DNA of 52,726 bases from CAYPFY01 sp964410105. Its GTDB lineage: Bacteria > Bacteroidota > Ignavibacteria > UBA10030 > SZUA-254. Location: NCBI GenBank assembly GCA_964410105.1, contig CAYPFY010000024.1:1-52726 (forward strand), given 5' to 3'. The notes beneath the pieces are model-generated. The model did no database searches. It was not told where the DNA came from and saw nothing but the letters and a program-made list of their open reading frames with translations. Below are positions 30,515 to 43,300 of the stretch, piece after piece. Both the position numbers and the translations under genes were made by a program. How positions within the stretch are numbered: the first letter of the stretch is position 1; each line of letters starts with the position of its first letter.

Positions 30515-33500
30515 TGCTTCGTCGGATCATCCTCATAAGCATAGCGATCGTGCCCTCAATCACGAGGGCGCAGCTGAACCACTTTTCCGTAACGGCCCAG
30601 GGGGGCGGGTCAATTCCCGCCGAAACCGCGGGGGCGCCGTTTTTCATTCAGGTCATCGCACGGGACAGCGTCAATAATCCGGTCACCTCATTCAGCGGCA
30701 CTGTCCAAATCACCTCCACCGGAAATCTTCTGGCCGGGGGAGGCACCTCCGAATCATTTGTGAACGGAGCCTTGAATTCGCACAGCGTTAAGTTTTCTAA
30801 CACGGGGAGCTTCACGATCACAGCCACGAACAGCTCGGGACCTGAAACCGGGACAAGCAATGCGTTCACGGTCGGGCCGGGGCCCGCGGCGATTGTCCAG
30901 CCTGAGCTCGCTGCTGACGGGAGCAGCGGACCAGTCCCCCCGATCACCGTCACGTCGGGGACCTCAGTCACTTTTTTCTCCAATACGAGGGATACGCTCG
31001 ATAATTATATCAGTAATGTGCGGGCCTCCGCGTGGTCCTTGCTGAACATAACGGGAAACGTCACTGCCTCTGATCTGGCCACGGCCGGGGGCAGGAGGAG
31101 CGCGGTATTCACAGGCAATCTGACCGGAACATGCCAGATTCAGGCCACTTTCACAGGACTGCAGGCGGTGCTAACGGGCATCGTGACGGTCGTCCCTGGC
31201 CCGGCCTCATCCCTTGCATTTATCCAGCAGCCCTCAAACGTCGTTTCGTCCGCCGTCATAACGCCGGCGGTGACGGTCGGGCTGCGCGATGCTGCGGGCA
31301 ATTCTATCCATACTGCCGGCGTCACCGTCACCATGACCGTTTCAGGAGGCGGTCTTTCGGGCACGACATCGAGAGTCACCGACACGTCCGGCGTCGCCAC
31401 ATTCAACGATCTGTCTGTTGGGCCTTCGGGGTCCAAGACCCTGACAGCATCCAGCGGCGGTCTGACCCCGGCCACCAGCAACAGTTTCAGCGTCTCGGCG
31501 GGGCCGGCCACGCAGCTCGTCTTTGTCCAGGGGCCCACCAATGCCGTTGCCGGAGCGACGATCTCCCCCTCGGTGACGGTGCAGATAAAGGATGCCGCGG
31601 GCAACAATGTTTCAGCGGGCAATCTGCCCATAACTGTCTCTCTCTTAGGCACGGGGACATTGAGCGGGACTCTTGTCCGTAACACAAATGGGTCGGGTCT
31701 TGCCGCCTTCAACAATCTGAGCGTCAATCTTACGGGCATCAAGCAATTGAAGGCGGATCGCGCCGGGCTCACTTCCGACACGAGCGCAAATTTCACAATC
31801 ACCCCCGGGGCGCTGAACAATTTCCTCGTCGAAGCTGCGTCCGGAGGGGCGATCGGGTCGCAGGTCGCCTCATCTCCGTTCGTCATCAGGGTAACGGCCC
31901 GGGATGCGAACACGAACACCGTCACGTCATTTGCCGGGACAGTCACCGTCACATCCACCGGCACGCTCTCAAAGGGGGGCGGCACATCCCCGTCATTTGT
32001 GAACGGAGTCCTCGCTTCGGACACGGTCGCAATCTCCAATGCGGGAACATTCACAATCACAGCCACGCGCACGGGCGGAGCCGAGACCGGGACCAGCAAT
32101 TCGTTCCCGGTGAGCTCGGGCACTTTGAGCAATTTTCTCGTAGAAGCGTCATCGGGAGGAGCGATCGGCACGCAGGCCGCAGGAACGCCTTTCACTATCA
32201 GGATAACCGCGCGGGATGCGGGCAACAACACGGTCGCAGGATTCACGGGCACGGTCGATATCACCTCGACGGGAAACATCCTGTCGGGGGGCGGGACGAC
32301 TCCTTCATTCGTAAACGGGGTCCTGTCGTCGCAGGCCGTGACAATGTCGAACACCGGCAGTTTCACTCTCACAGCGACGAGGACCGGGGGGAGCGAGACG
32401 GGGACGAGCAACACATTCACCGTCACGGCGGGGGCGGCGAAGAAGATCCAGGTCGAGACGGCGGCAAACGGGACAGGGACGATTGTCCCCGCTCAAAACG
32501 TATCGCCGGGAAGCTCAATCACCGTCTTCGCGATTTCCCGTGATTCCCTGGGTAATTTTGTTGCCAATTCGGCTGCCGATGTCTGGGCTCTCAAGAACGT
32601 TTCTGGCGGTGTTCTCCCGACCGATCTCGTCGCGAGCGCCGACAAAAAGAGCGCCGTCTTCACGGGCCATGCGACGGGGTCCGCCGTGATCGAGGCTGAT
32701 CTCGGCGCATTGAGCCCTGTGACTTCGGGGACGATAACCGTTGTCGTGGGGGCCCCGGTCCGGCTCGCATTCGTTCAGGAGCCGGGGGCTGTGACGTCGG
32801 GGACCATCATAAGTCCTGCGGTAACCGTGCAGGTTGAGGATCTTGGAGGCAACGCCGTTGCGGCGCCAGGCATTTCGGTGACGGTCACTTTGTCGGGGAC
32901 AGGGGCCTTGAGCGGCACCGTAACACAGACCACGAATTCCACCGGTCTTGCAACATTCAATGACCTGAGAATTGACCTGAGCGGTTCAAAAAAACTCATC
33001 GCAACGAGCTCTCCGCTGGCTCCAGATACAAGCGCTGCTTTCACTGTATCGGCCGGGCCACTCAATAATTTTCTTGTCGAATCGGCGGCGGGGGGGCCGA
33101 TACCGGCTCAGACATCCGGGGTGGCGTTTGCCATCAGAATCACGGCGCGGGACGCAAACACCAACACGGTCACCAGCTTTACGGGCACCGCCGATATCTC
33201 ATCGACAGGGACGCTTTCTCAGGGAAGTGGCACGACGGCCAATTTCACGGCGGGAGTGCTTGCCTCGGACACTGTTGCCTTCCGTGACGGGGGGTCTTTC
33301 ACAATTACCGCCACCGCCTCCCGGGGGGGCCAGAGCGGCACGAGCAACATTTTTTCCGTCATAAACCCCGCTCCTGTGACGACGGGGATCTCCCCGTCTG
33401 TCAAGACCGCCGGGGATAACGGATTCACGCTGACGGTCAGCGGAAGTGGTTTTATCGCGAGTTCAGTCGTCCGGGTGAACGGAGCGGACAGAGCCACAAT

Positions 33501-34350
33501 TTTTGGCAGCAGCAGTCAGCTCACGGCATCGATCCTTTCGAGCGACATCGCAGCGCCGGGAACTCTTACCATCACGGTATTCACGGCAACACCGGGCGGC
33601 GGCACGTCGAATCCGCAGTCGCTTTCCGTCGTGAATGTGGGGTTAAACGCCCGGATATTCCTCCAGGGCCCATTCCTTTCGGGTGCGATGAGCACTACCC
33701 TGGCGGGCGGGGGATTCATTCCTTTGGCCCAGCCCTACAACACCTCTCCCTGGAATTACGCGGGGACAGAGCAGGTCGGCACAATCCCTGCGAACACGGT
33801 GGATTGGATACTTGTGGAGCTGAGGACCGGGACGGCGAGCTCCACGAAAATCGCCGCGAGGGCCGGGTTCCTGAAATCGGACGGAACAATAGTCGATACG
33901 GACGGAACGAGTCTGCTTGGCTTCTCCGGGATATCAAGCGGAAGCTACTACATCGTCGTCAGGCACAGAAACCACGTGGCGGTGATGAGCTCAAACCCGG
34001 TTGCCCTGACGGGGACGAGCGTCCTCTATGATTTCACGACGGGGCAGACCCAGGCATTCGGATCCTCCGCGATGGCATCCCTCTCCGCAGGCGTCTTCGG
34101 CTTGTATGCGGGGGATGTGACGGCGAATGGAGTACTCAAGTACAGCGGGTCGGGAAATGACAGCGGCCCGATATACGCCAGGATCGGAGGCGGCTCGGTG
34201 AGCGCCACCGTGACCGGGTATTTTGGTGAAGACACGAACATGAACGGCATCGTCAAGTACAGCGGGGCTCAGAATGACCGCGCCATCATTTACGCCAACA
34301 TCGGCGGCGGGTCTGTGAGCTCCACCCTTTCGGGCCAGGTGCCCCCGTAG
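30514..34350 (+). CDS. secreted Ig-like repeat mosaic protein with a dockerin-like tail
   Basis: A 1278-aa protein with a signal peptide (MLRRIILISIAIVPSITRAQ). Three repeat classes of about 100 aa follow. Four copies of an A type (LNNFLVEAASGGAIGSQ-like, about residues 20-120, 430-535, 535-637, 850-950). Three copies of a Big_1/invasin-like B type ('SLAFIQQPSN', about 228-432 and 748-850). Two copies of a C type (about 123-227, 638-747). A TIG/IPT domain lies near 952-1045. The C-terminal quarter ends in two copies of a Ca-loop-like unit (GDVTANGVLKYSGSGND, EDTNMNGIVKYSGAQND) and a terminal PP, without the T9SS domain seen in the next gene. It is probably surface-bound through partners. It is coupled to the response-regulator gene. 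Confidence 0.9.
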   Translation: MLRRIILISIAIVPSITRAQLNHFSVTAQGGGSIPAETAGAPFFIQVIARDSVNNPVTSFSGTVQITSTGNLLAGGGTSESFVNGALNSHSVKFSNTGSFTITATNSSGPETGTSNAFTVGPGPAAIVQPELAADGSSGPVPPITVTSGTSVTFFSNTRDTLDNYISNVRASAWSLLNITGNVTASDLATAGGRRSAVFTGNLTGTCQIQATFTGLQAVLTGIVTVVPGPASSLAFIQQPSNVVSSAVITPAVTVGLRDAAGNSIHTAGVTVTMTVSGGGLSGTTSRVTDTSGVATFNDLSVGPSGSKTLTASSGGLTPATSNSFSVSAGPATQLVFVQGPTNAVAGATISPSVTVQIKDAAGNNVSAGNLPITVSLLGTGTLSGTLVRNTNGSGLAAFNNLSVNLTGIKQLKADRAGLTSDTSANFTITPGALNNFLVEAASGGAIGSQVASSPFVIRVTARDANTNTVTSFAGTVTVTSTGTLSKGGGTSPSFVNGVLASDTVAISNAGTFTITATRTGGAETGTSNSFPVSSGTLSNFLVEASSGGAIGTQAAGTPFTIRITARDAGNNTVAGFTGTVDITSTGNILSGGGTTPSFVNGVLSSQAVTMSNTGSFTLTATRTGGSETGTSNTFTVTAGAAKKIQVETAANGTGTIVPAQNVSPGSSITVFAISRDSLGNFVANSAADVWALKNVSGGVLPTDLVASADKKSAVFTGHATGSAVIEADLGALSPVTSGTITVVVGAPVRLAFVQEPGAVTSGTIISPAVTVQVEDLGGNAVAAPGISVTVTLSGTGALSGTVTQTTNSTGLATFNDLRIDLSGSKKLIATSSPLAPDTSAAFTVSAGPLNNFLVESAAGGPIPAQTSGVAFAIRITARDANTNTVTSFTGTADISSTGTLSQGSGTTANFTAGVLASDTVAFRDGGSFTITATASRGGQSGTSNIFSVINPAPVTTGISPSVKTAGDNGFTLTVSGSGFIASSVVRVNGADRATIFGSSSQLTASILSSDIAAPGTLTITVFTATPGGGTSNPQSLSVVNVGLNARIFLQGPFLSGAMSTTLAGGGFIPLAQPYNTSPWNYAGTEQVGTIPANTVDWILVELRTGTASSTKIAARAGFLKSDGTIVDTDGTSLLGFSGISSGSYYIVVRHRNHVAVMSSNPVALTGTSVLYDFTTGQTQAFGSSAMASLSAGVFGLYAGDVTANGVLKYSGSGNDSGPIYARIGGGSVSATVTGYFGEDTNMNGIVKYSGAQNDRAIIYANIGGGSVSSTLSGQVPP

Positions 34351-34384
34351 TAGTGAACTGGATAAAGAAAGACGTGGCGGACTT

Positions 34385-37300
34385 ATGAAAAAGATACTGG
34401 TACTTATGATGGTTTTGGGCGCAGGGCAGCTCAGGTCGCAGACGGTTGCGGGAGGACTGTTCGCAACGCAGAACGTATTGACCGTCCGGGTGAAACCGTC
34501 GGGGAGTTTCAGCGGCACGAGCGTTTCCAACCTGGTATTCTCGATCCGGTGGGACACCTCCTATCATATCAGCGTCAGCGACATGGTGAATTCCTTCGGA
34601 ATCATCAAAGATGGCGGGATCCAGGCCTCCGGCTCGTTCAACTTTCAAAACTACGCCACAACCTCTCCGACTCCGATCAGCTGGGCCGCCAATCAGCAAT
34701 ACGATCTAGGGACCATCACGCTATCAGGCGGCACGGGGACGGGAACCATACAGTTCTCCCCCACGGGGTTCACTCCGGGGGGATCGGGAGACTGGTATGT
34801 CGAAATCGGCGGCATCGACCGCACCCCTCCGCCCGGGTCGGAGTTCTATCAGAGCTCGGCTGTCGCCAATCTCTTCCAGACCGGGGCGGCGGCAAAGCTG
34901 GGAATTCAGACTCAGCCGTCATCGAGTGCTACGGCCGGAGCGTCATTCACGATTCAGCCCTCGATAGCAATCCAGGATGGGAGCGGCAACCTCATTTCTA
35001 CCGACAATTCGACGGTTGTGACGGCCACGCGTTTTTCGGGCACGGGAACTCTTCAGGGCACCGTCACGGCGACGGCGTCTGGGGGAATCGCCACATTCAC
35101 GAACCTTTCATACAACATTGCTGAGACAATAACGATCCGGTTCACGAGCGGAGGGCTCACGCCTGCCACATCGAACAGCATCACGGTCGGGCCTGCCGCG
35201 GCGGCCATCGTCAACGTCGAGACCGCACCGGACGGAAGCGGGAGCGCCGTACCGGGCCAGAGCCTTGCCTCGGGAAGCTCCGTCACAGCCTATTCAATCA
35301 CGAGAGACGGTTTCGGGAATTTTGTGGCCAATGCGTCGGCCGACGCGTGGAGTCTGCAATCCCGGACGGGGGGTGTTGCTCCGGCCGATCTCGTACAGAG
35401 CGTTGATCACAAGAGCGCCACGTTCACCGGCCATGTTATCGGAAGCGCGCAGATCGCCGCGGATTTCTCGGGTCTTCCCAAAACACCTTCCGGAGTCATA
35501 ACGGTCACAGCAGGAAATACGGCCCAGATCCGTGTTGAGACCAATTCTGATGGAAGCGGGGTTGTGGTACCGTCGCAGAGCTTGCCGTCAGGAACCGGGC
35601 TGACCGTCTTCTCGATAACCCGCGACGCCTCCGGCAACTTTGTCTCAAACAGCGCGGCCACCTGGTCTCTTCAGAGCATCACGGGGGGCGTCGTATCGGG
35701 GGATCTTGTCCCGAGCGGCGACACGAAGAGCGCCACCCTGACGGGGCATTCGCCCGGAAGCGCCCAGATACGGGCCGCGTCGGGCGGCTTATCACAGACA
35801 CAGTCGGGAACAATCACCGTGACATCCGGGGCTGCGGTGCGGTTGCAGTTCGCGTCCGAGCCGGCGAACACCCAGGCGGCAGTGACGCTCAGCCCCGTGA
35901 CGGTCCAGCTCAAGGACGGGTCGGGCAACAACGCGGCTGTTTCGGGCGACAGCGTCACCCTGACGCTGGTTGGGACCGGCACGCTGTCGGGGACAAAGAC
36001 GAGAGCGACAAACGGCTCAGGGCTTGCGACGTTTAACGACCTCAGCATCGACGTCGTCGGTGCGAAGCAATTGATCGCGCGGGGAACTGGGCTGACGCCT
36101 GACACAAGCGTCAGTTTCACAATCTCTCCCGGCGCGCCGAGAAGGCTAGTCTTCGTTCAGCAGCCCACGAGCGGCCACACGAACGTTGCAATATCTCCGG
36201 CGATAACCGTTCAGGTACAGGATACGGCGGGAAACAACGTACCCACGTCCGGGATATCGGTAGGAATATCAAAAAGCTCCGGTTCGGGAACGATGACGGG
36301 GACAACTCCCCAGTCCACCAACGGCTCCGGCGTGGCGACGTTTGCCGACTTAAAATTCGACACACAGGGTTCGAAACAGATCACGGCATCGAGCAGCGGA
36401 TTGACATCGGCCGTGAGCACATCGTTCACGGTCTCCCCCTTCACGATCAGTGCCTCCGCGTCAGGGAGCGGGACCATCAGCCCGTCGGGCAGCGTGGCGG
36501 TAAACGGGGGCGGCAGCCAGACATTCACCATTTCACCTAACTCGGGCAATCATACGGACAGCGTCGTCGTGGACGGAGTCAATCAGGGAGTTGTGACAAC
36601 GTACCCATTCACGAACGTTTTGGCGGACCATTCGATCGCCGCCTATTTTTCCGGGACGATCCTGACGATAACGGCATCGGCGGGTCCGAATGGATCCATT
36701 TCCCCTTCCGGCAGCGTCCAGGTCAGCAGCGGGAGCAACCAGTCATTCACCATCACACCCAATTCGGGTTATCACATCGACAGCATCCTTGTGGACGGAG
36801 CGTATGCGGGGAACACGTCGCCGTATAATTTCGCCAATGTGACGTCCAATCACACGATCTCGGCAAAATTCGCCATCAACACCTATACGATCACAGCTTC
36901 GTCGGGAATTCACGGATCCATCTCACCGGCCGGGGCCATCGTCGTCAATTCGGGCGCCAGCCAGACTTTCACGATGACGGCGGACACAGGATATCACATC
37001 CAGAACGTGCTCGTCGACGGCACTTCCCGCGGGGCGATCGGGACATTCACCTTCACCAATGTAGTTGCAAACCATACGATTTCCGCGTCGTTCGCCGCGG
37101 ATTCCCTGACCATCACCGTCCAGTCGAACCCTGCGGGGCGAAGCGTGATCATCGATGGCATCACGTACACGAGTCCCAAGACGGTCCGATGGCTTGCGGC
37201 AACAACTCATACGCTCAGCGTCGTCGATTCGGCGAGCGGCGGGGCGGGCACGAGATACATCTGGACATCGTGGAGCGACAGCGGCGCAGAATCTCACAGC

Positions 37301-40300
37301 GTATCGCCGCTCGTGAGTACGTCGTACACAGCCGGCTTCGCGACTCAGTATCTCCTCACCATGAACGCTAACACGGGTGGAACCGTATCGCCGCCGACCG
37401 GGTATTACAATGCAGGCCAGGTCGTCCAGATCCAGGCGTTTCCATCGAGCATTTACGTCTTCAGCAGTTGGGCCGGGTCGGGGAACGGCTCGACGAACAG
37501 CACCCAGAGCACGGCGAACGTCACCATGAACAGCCCCATCACGGAGACGGCGAATTTCGACAGGAAGCCCATCACTATCACGATACAGGCGAACCCGCAG
37601 GGGCGGCTGTTCGGTTACAACGGCGGGGAATTCCAGCTTCCGCAGACCCGCGTCGTGACGCCCCCCGGCGGACCCCCGAACGGTCCGAACGTGGACATCT
37701 ACACAAATCCCCAGCCTGATCTTTCGCGGCCGAGCACGGTACAGTACTTGTGGTCGAGTTGGAGCGACGGGGGATCAAAATTCCACTATTTGCTTCTCCC
37801 CGACTCCGACATCACATACACAGCATTTTTCAAGACCCAGTTTAAGCTCAATCTCGTCGCGCGTCCGGGCGGGACGGTGAGCCCTTCGTCCGGATTCCAG
37901 GACAGCGTGAGTTCCGTGCAGATCCAGGCTACGCCGAACACCGGGTATATTTTCAAAAACTGGCGGGGCAGCGGACCCGGCTCATTCACCGGCACGACTC
38001 CAACGGCGACGGTCACCATGAACGGCGCCATAAACGATACGGCGACTTTCGCCCTCGATACGATGGTTATTACGGCAACGGCGGGCGCGAACGGGACCAT
38101 CTCCCCCTCGGGGGGAGTGAAAGTGCCGTATGGCGGGAATCAGACATTCACCATAAGGGCGACGGGTCTTTACCATATCTCGGATGTCGTCGTGGACGGC
38201 AGTTCAGTCGGCCCTGACTCTACATACACGTTCACCAACGTCACGTCGAACCACACCATTGCTGCCAGTTTCACAATCAACGGATACACCATCACGGCGA
38301 CGGCGGGTCCTGGGGGATCGATATCACCGTCGGGACCGGTCTCGGTGAACGGGGGGGCCAGTCAGACATTCACGATCACTCCCAACGCCGGCTACCACAT
38401 CGACAGCGTTCAGGTTGACGGCGCATATGCCGGCAATTCATCTCCTTACACGTTTACGGCGATCGACGCGAATCACACGATCCGCGGAATTTTCGCGGCA
38501 AATCCCCAGGCGGTCACGATCCAGACGAATCCGGCGGGGCTCGGGCTCCTGATCGACGGGGCGTCATACACGAGCCCGCACATCTTTTCGTGGGCTTACG
38601 GATCGGCGCACACCATTGCGGTTCCCGACACTCAGTCGGGCGGGGCGGGCATCCGGAGCCTCTGGGCGGCCTGGAGCGATGGCGGCGCAAAATCCCACGC
38701 CGTAACGGTGAACCGGGATTCGACATTCACCGCCACTTTTACAGTGCAATACTTTCTCACAATGAATGCCGGGTCGGGCGGGACCGTATCGCCACCGAGC
38801 GGATGGTTAGCTGCGGGACAGGGAGTTTCGATATCGGCGACTCCCACGACCGGCAATTCCTTCTCCGGATGGGTCGGGAGCGGGTCGGGCTCCTACACCG
38901 GCGCGAACAATCCCGCAAGCATCACGATGAACGGGCCTGTGACGGAGACCGCCTCGTTCGGCGCTTCGACCGTCAACGTCACCGTCACGACAAACCTTCC
39001 GGGCCGGTCGTTCACGGTTGACAACGTCACCTACACGAGCCCGCAGACATTCTTGTGGACGTACGGCAACCTGCACACGGTCGGTACGACTAGCCCTCAG
39101 GCCGGGACGGCGGGGACGCAGTACGTGTGGTCGAACTGGAACGACGGAAAAGCGATTTCGCACTCCGTGACCGCGTTAAACGACACGACATTGATCGCAT
39201 CATTCACGACACAGTATTACCTGACCATGATTCCGGATACGGGGGGATCCGTATCGCCGGCGAGCGGGTGGCAGAACTCGGGAGTCGTCGTTCCGATCAC
39301 CGCCGTACCCTCTCCCGGATTCCGGTTCACCGGATGGGCCGGGAGCGGGGCGGGTTCGACATCCGACACACTGAACCCCTCGTCTGTGACCATGAACGGC
39401 CCCATCACGGAGACAGGGAATTTTACGCGGTTCGGCGCCCAGGTGACGATCCAGACCAATCCGTCGGGGCGGAAGATCACGGTTGACAATGTTGACTACA
39501 CGAGCCCGCAGGTCTTCACCTGGACGACCGGGTCGGCGCACACGGTCTCCGTCGGGGACACTTTGAGCGGCAGCGTGGGGACTCGTTACATCTGGTTGAC
39601 CTGGAGCGACTCCAAGCCTCGTTCGCACTCGGTGAGCGCGGTCAGCGACACCACCTTCACGGCCAATTTCCGGACGCAGTATTACCTCACCATGAACGCC
39701 AATGTGGGCGGCACGGTGACTCCTCCGAGCGGGTGGTTCAACCGGAGCCAGGTCGTGAACATCATCCCGATCCCCGACCCGAACTACTCCTTCACATCCT
39801 GGAGCGGGAATGGCTACAGCGGTTTCAACGATACAGTCGCCATTACGATTAATCAGCCGATCACGGAGACGGCAAGTTTCCGGCATAATCCGGTGCAGGT
39901 CACGATCAACACCAACCCTGCCGGCCGTGCCTTCATGTTCAACGGAAACACCTATACGATCCCGCAGACCGTGTCGCTCGATCCCGGAACGCAGATCTTT
40001 CTTGGGGTGAATTCGCCGCAGACCGGGGGGGCGGGGACACAGTATGTCTGGAAAAACTGGAGCATCGGCGGCGGGCAATTCCCGGTCTTCACCGTGCCTG
40101 ACACAAACATCGTCATCACGGCAAATTTTGTCACACAGTATTTCCTCACGGTTGTTTCGAAATCCGGCGGGACGGTTTCGCCGGCAAGCGATTGGCAGGA
40201 CAGCGGGAAAGCGATTCAGCTCCTTGCGACGGCGAACCCGGGCTATTCATTCATCCAGTGGAAGGGCCGGGGGACTGGTTCCTATACGGGGTTTGACAAT

Positions 40301-43300
40301 CCTGCGGCGGTTGAGATGGATGGTCCGATCACCGACACTGCCAGTTTCTCTCAATTCGCAATCCATGTCGTCGTGCGGACGAATCCGGCGGGGCTCCCGA
40401 TGACGGTGGATGGCGTGCGTTACGACACGACACAGACATTCAACTGGGTTTCGGGGACAAACCACATCCTGGCGGCCTCAAGCCAGACGGGGGACACGGC
40501 GACCCGGTATAATTGGAACTCCTGGAGCGACGGCGGCAGCATCACGCACACGGTCACCCCGATAGGCGACTCGACGTTCACGGCCGGATATTCCACACAA
40601 TACTATCTCACCATGATCGCCGGGAACGGGGGAACGGTAAGCCCGCCGAGCGGGTGGTTCGCCCAGGGTTCGGCCGTGCCGATCTCGGCGTCTCCGAACC
40701 TGACATACCTCTTCGGGTCATGGAACGGGACAGGGAATGGTTCGTATTCGGGGAAAACGCAAAACGCATCGGTGACGGTGAACGGGCCTATAACTGAAAG
40801 CGCGAGTTTTGCCAGAGTGCCGGTGAGCGTCACCGTCAGGGCCAATCTTGGAGGCCGATCATTCAGTGTCGATTCCGTGACATACACGTCACCGCAGACG
40901 TTCCGGTGGGACTTCGGCTCGAGCCACGTCATCGGGACCTCAAGTCCGCAAGCCTATTCGGCGAGCGAGCAATTTTCATGGAGAGGCTGGAGCGACGGGG
41001 GCGCGATATCGCACACCGTCATTCCCTTCGGCGATACGACTTTCACGGCGATATTCACGCCGCAATTTTATCTGACCATGAGTTCCGACACCGGGGGCAC
41101 GGTTTCACCCGGGATCGGGTGGCAGGACAGCGCCAGCGCCGTTCAGATAACGGGCGTGCCTCACGCGGGATTCAGATTCGCCGCCTGGTCGGGCCAGGGT
41201 ACCGGATCCTACACCGGCACGAGCAATCCGGCGTCGGTGACCATGGCCGGCCCCATCTCTGAATCTGCGAGCTTCACGCGCTTCACTGCACAGGTGACGG
41301 TCCAGACGAACCCCACGGGTCTTGCGATCACCGTCGACGGATCGCCCTACACCAGCCCTCACGTCTTTTCGTGGACGACGGGATCGGCGCACACGATCTC
41401 ATCGATAGATACCACCGCCCCCGCGGGCGGATCGCGCTCGGTGTGGGCCGGCTGGAATGACAACGGCGCGAGGACACACAGCGTGGTGCCAAATCAGGAC
41501 ACGACATTTACGGCAACCTACACCACACAGTATTTCCTGACCACGGCTGCAAATGTGGGGGGAAGCGTCACCCCGCCGAGCGGGTGGTATTCGAGCGGCC
41601 AGAGCGTTACGATCACCGGGATCCCCGACGCGCGCTACAATTTCAGCGTCTGGAGCGGAAGCGGATCGGGCTCGTACAGCGGGGCGTCAAACCCGACGAT
41701 CATCACCGTTTCCGGACCCATAACCGAGACGGGGAATTTCAATAGAAAGCCGGTACAGATAGTCGTTCAGACGAATCCTCCGGGGAGGCCGTTCATTCTG
41801 GATGGCGTCACCTACACCATAGCCCAGACCCGCACGGTGGATCCGGGGACGCAGCATTATCTCGATCTCGCGACATCCCAATCGACGGGGCCGGGTGCGC
41901 AGTACTCATGGAGAAGCTGGAGCGATGGCGGAGGGTCATTCCATTCGATCTTCCCCGACTCCAACACCACGTACACGGCGATATTTGTGAAACAGTTTTA
42001 TCTTACCGTCGCGGCCGCGCCGGGCGGTTCGGTTTCCCCTGCGAACGACTGGCACGACACGGCAACCGTGGTCAGCATAACAGCGATCCCCGATTCCCGG
42101 TATGCCTTCGGTCAATGGAGGGGAAGCGGGACTGGTTCGTACACCGGGTTGGCAAATCCCGCTTCGGTGACGATGAGCGCGCCGGTTATCGATTCGGCAT
42201 TCTTCCAGCCGGCGTTTCAGGTCATGGTCTCGTCCAATCCGCCTGGGCGCACGGTGATGATTGATGACTCCTCATTTACAGCGCCCAAAACGGTCTTCTG
42301 GGTATCTGGGAGCCATCACACGATCGCGACTACCCCGAGCCAGACAGTCGGCTCGGACACGTTGTTCACATGGAAGAACTGGAGCGACGGCGGGGCAATC
42401 TCGCACAGCGCGTCGACCAACCGTGATACGAGCTTCACCGTCGTCTTCCGGACGCAGTATTATCTGACGATGGGCGCGAGTGCGGGCGGAGTGGTGACGC
42501 CCCCGTCGGGATGGTACGCGAAAGACTCCACATTCCAGGTCCGTGCGGTCGCAGATAGCGGTCACGCGTTCGTGGAATGGAACGGAGGCGGGTCAGGTTC
42601 TTACAGCGGCCCCAGCTCCGTAGCAAGCGTGACGATGACGGCGCCCATTTTCGAATCGGCCACATTCGGTCTGATCCTTTCCCCGCCGACCCTGGCCGGG
42701 ATACCAAAAGATTCGACGGGAGTATCGACGTCGCCCGTCCTGAGCTGGATGGCTTACCCGGGCGCAAATTCCTACCGTCTGCAGCTATCGAGCGACTCGG
42801 CTTCGAACCCTGACGGATCCTTCAAGACCTCCACGTTCGACAGCGCGGGGATAGGTCCGACTCAGATCCGCGTCTTCACCCTGGCTAACAGGACGATTTA
42901 CTACTGGCACGTGAGCGCCAGAGTCGGGAACAATATCACAAGCTTCTCGGCTCCGTGGGATTTCACGACGATCGATGCGACGATCTCGTTGCCTGCGACT
43001 CTGAACAACTGGGCGACCGGCTATACGTACGAGATCCGGTGGTCCACCGCAAACCTGTCCGGTCCGGTCAACATAAAGCTCACGACGGACGGAGGAACGA
43101 CCTTCAGGATGTTGAAGCAGGGGCTTTTGAACACAGGACTGACGCTCTGGAAAGTTCCCGACAGCATCAGCTGGATCTCGCCCATCGCCCGACTGCGCGT
43201 GGAATCTTCGCTGAATCCGGCCATATACGATCAGGGCTCAAATTTCTCCATCGTCGCCGGCACGCTCGCCGCTATGGTACCGCTTCGGGCAACGATGTCA

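Noticed and set aside
31140..32426. 428-codon minus-strand frame opposite the Ig-like repeat protein
   Set aside because: Its repeated VPVSxPPVxVAV pattern simply reflects the Ig-like repeats read backwards.
37103..42670. Repeat array considered as CRISPR
   Set aside because: The repeats are ~463 bp, coding, in frame and divergent. No short identical repeats with unique spacers exist anywhere in the window.
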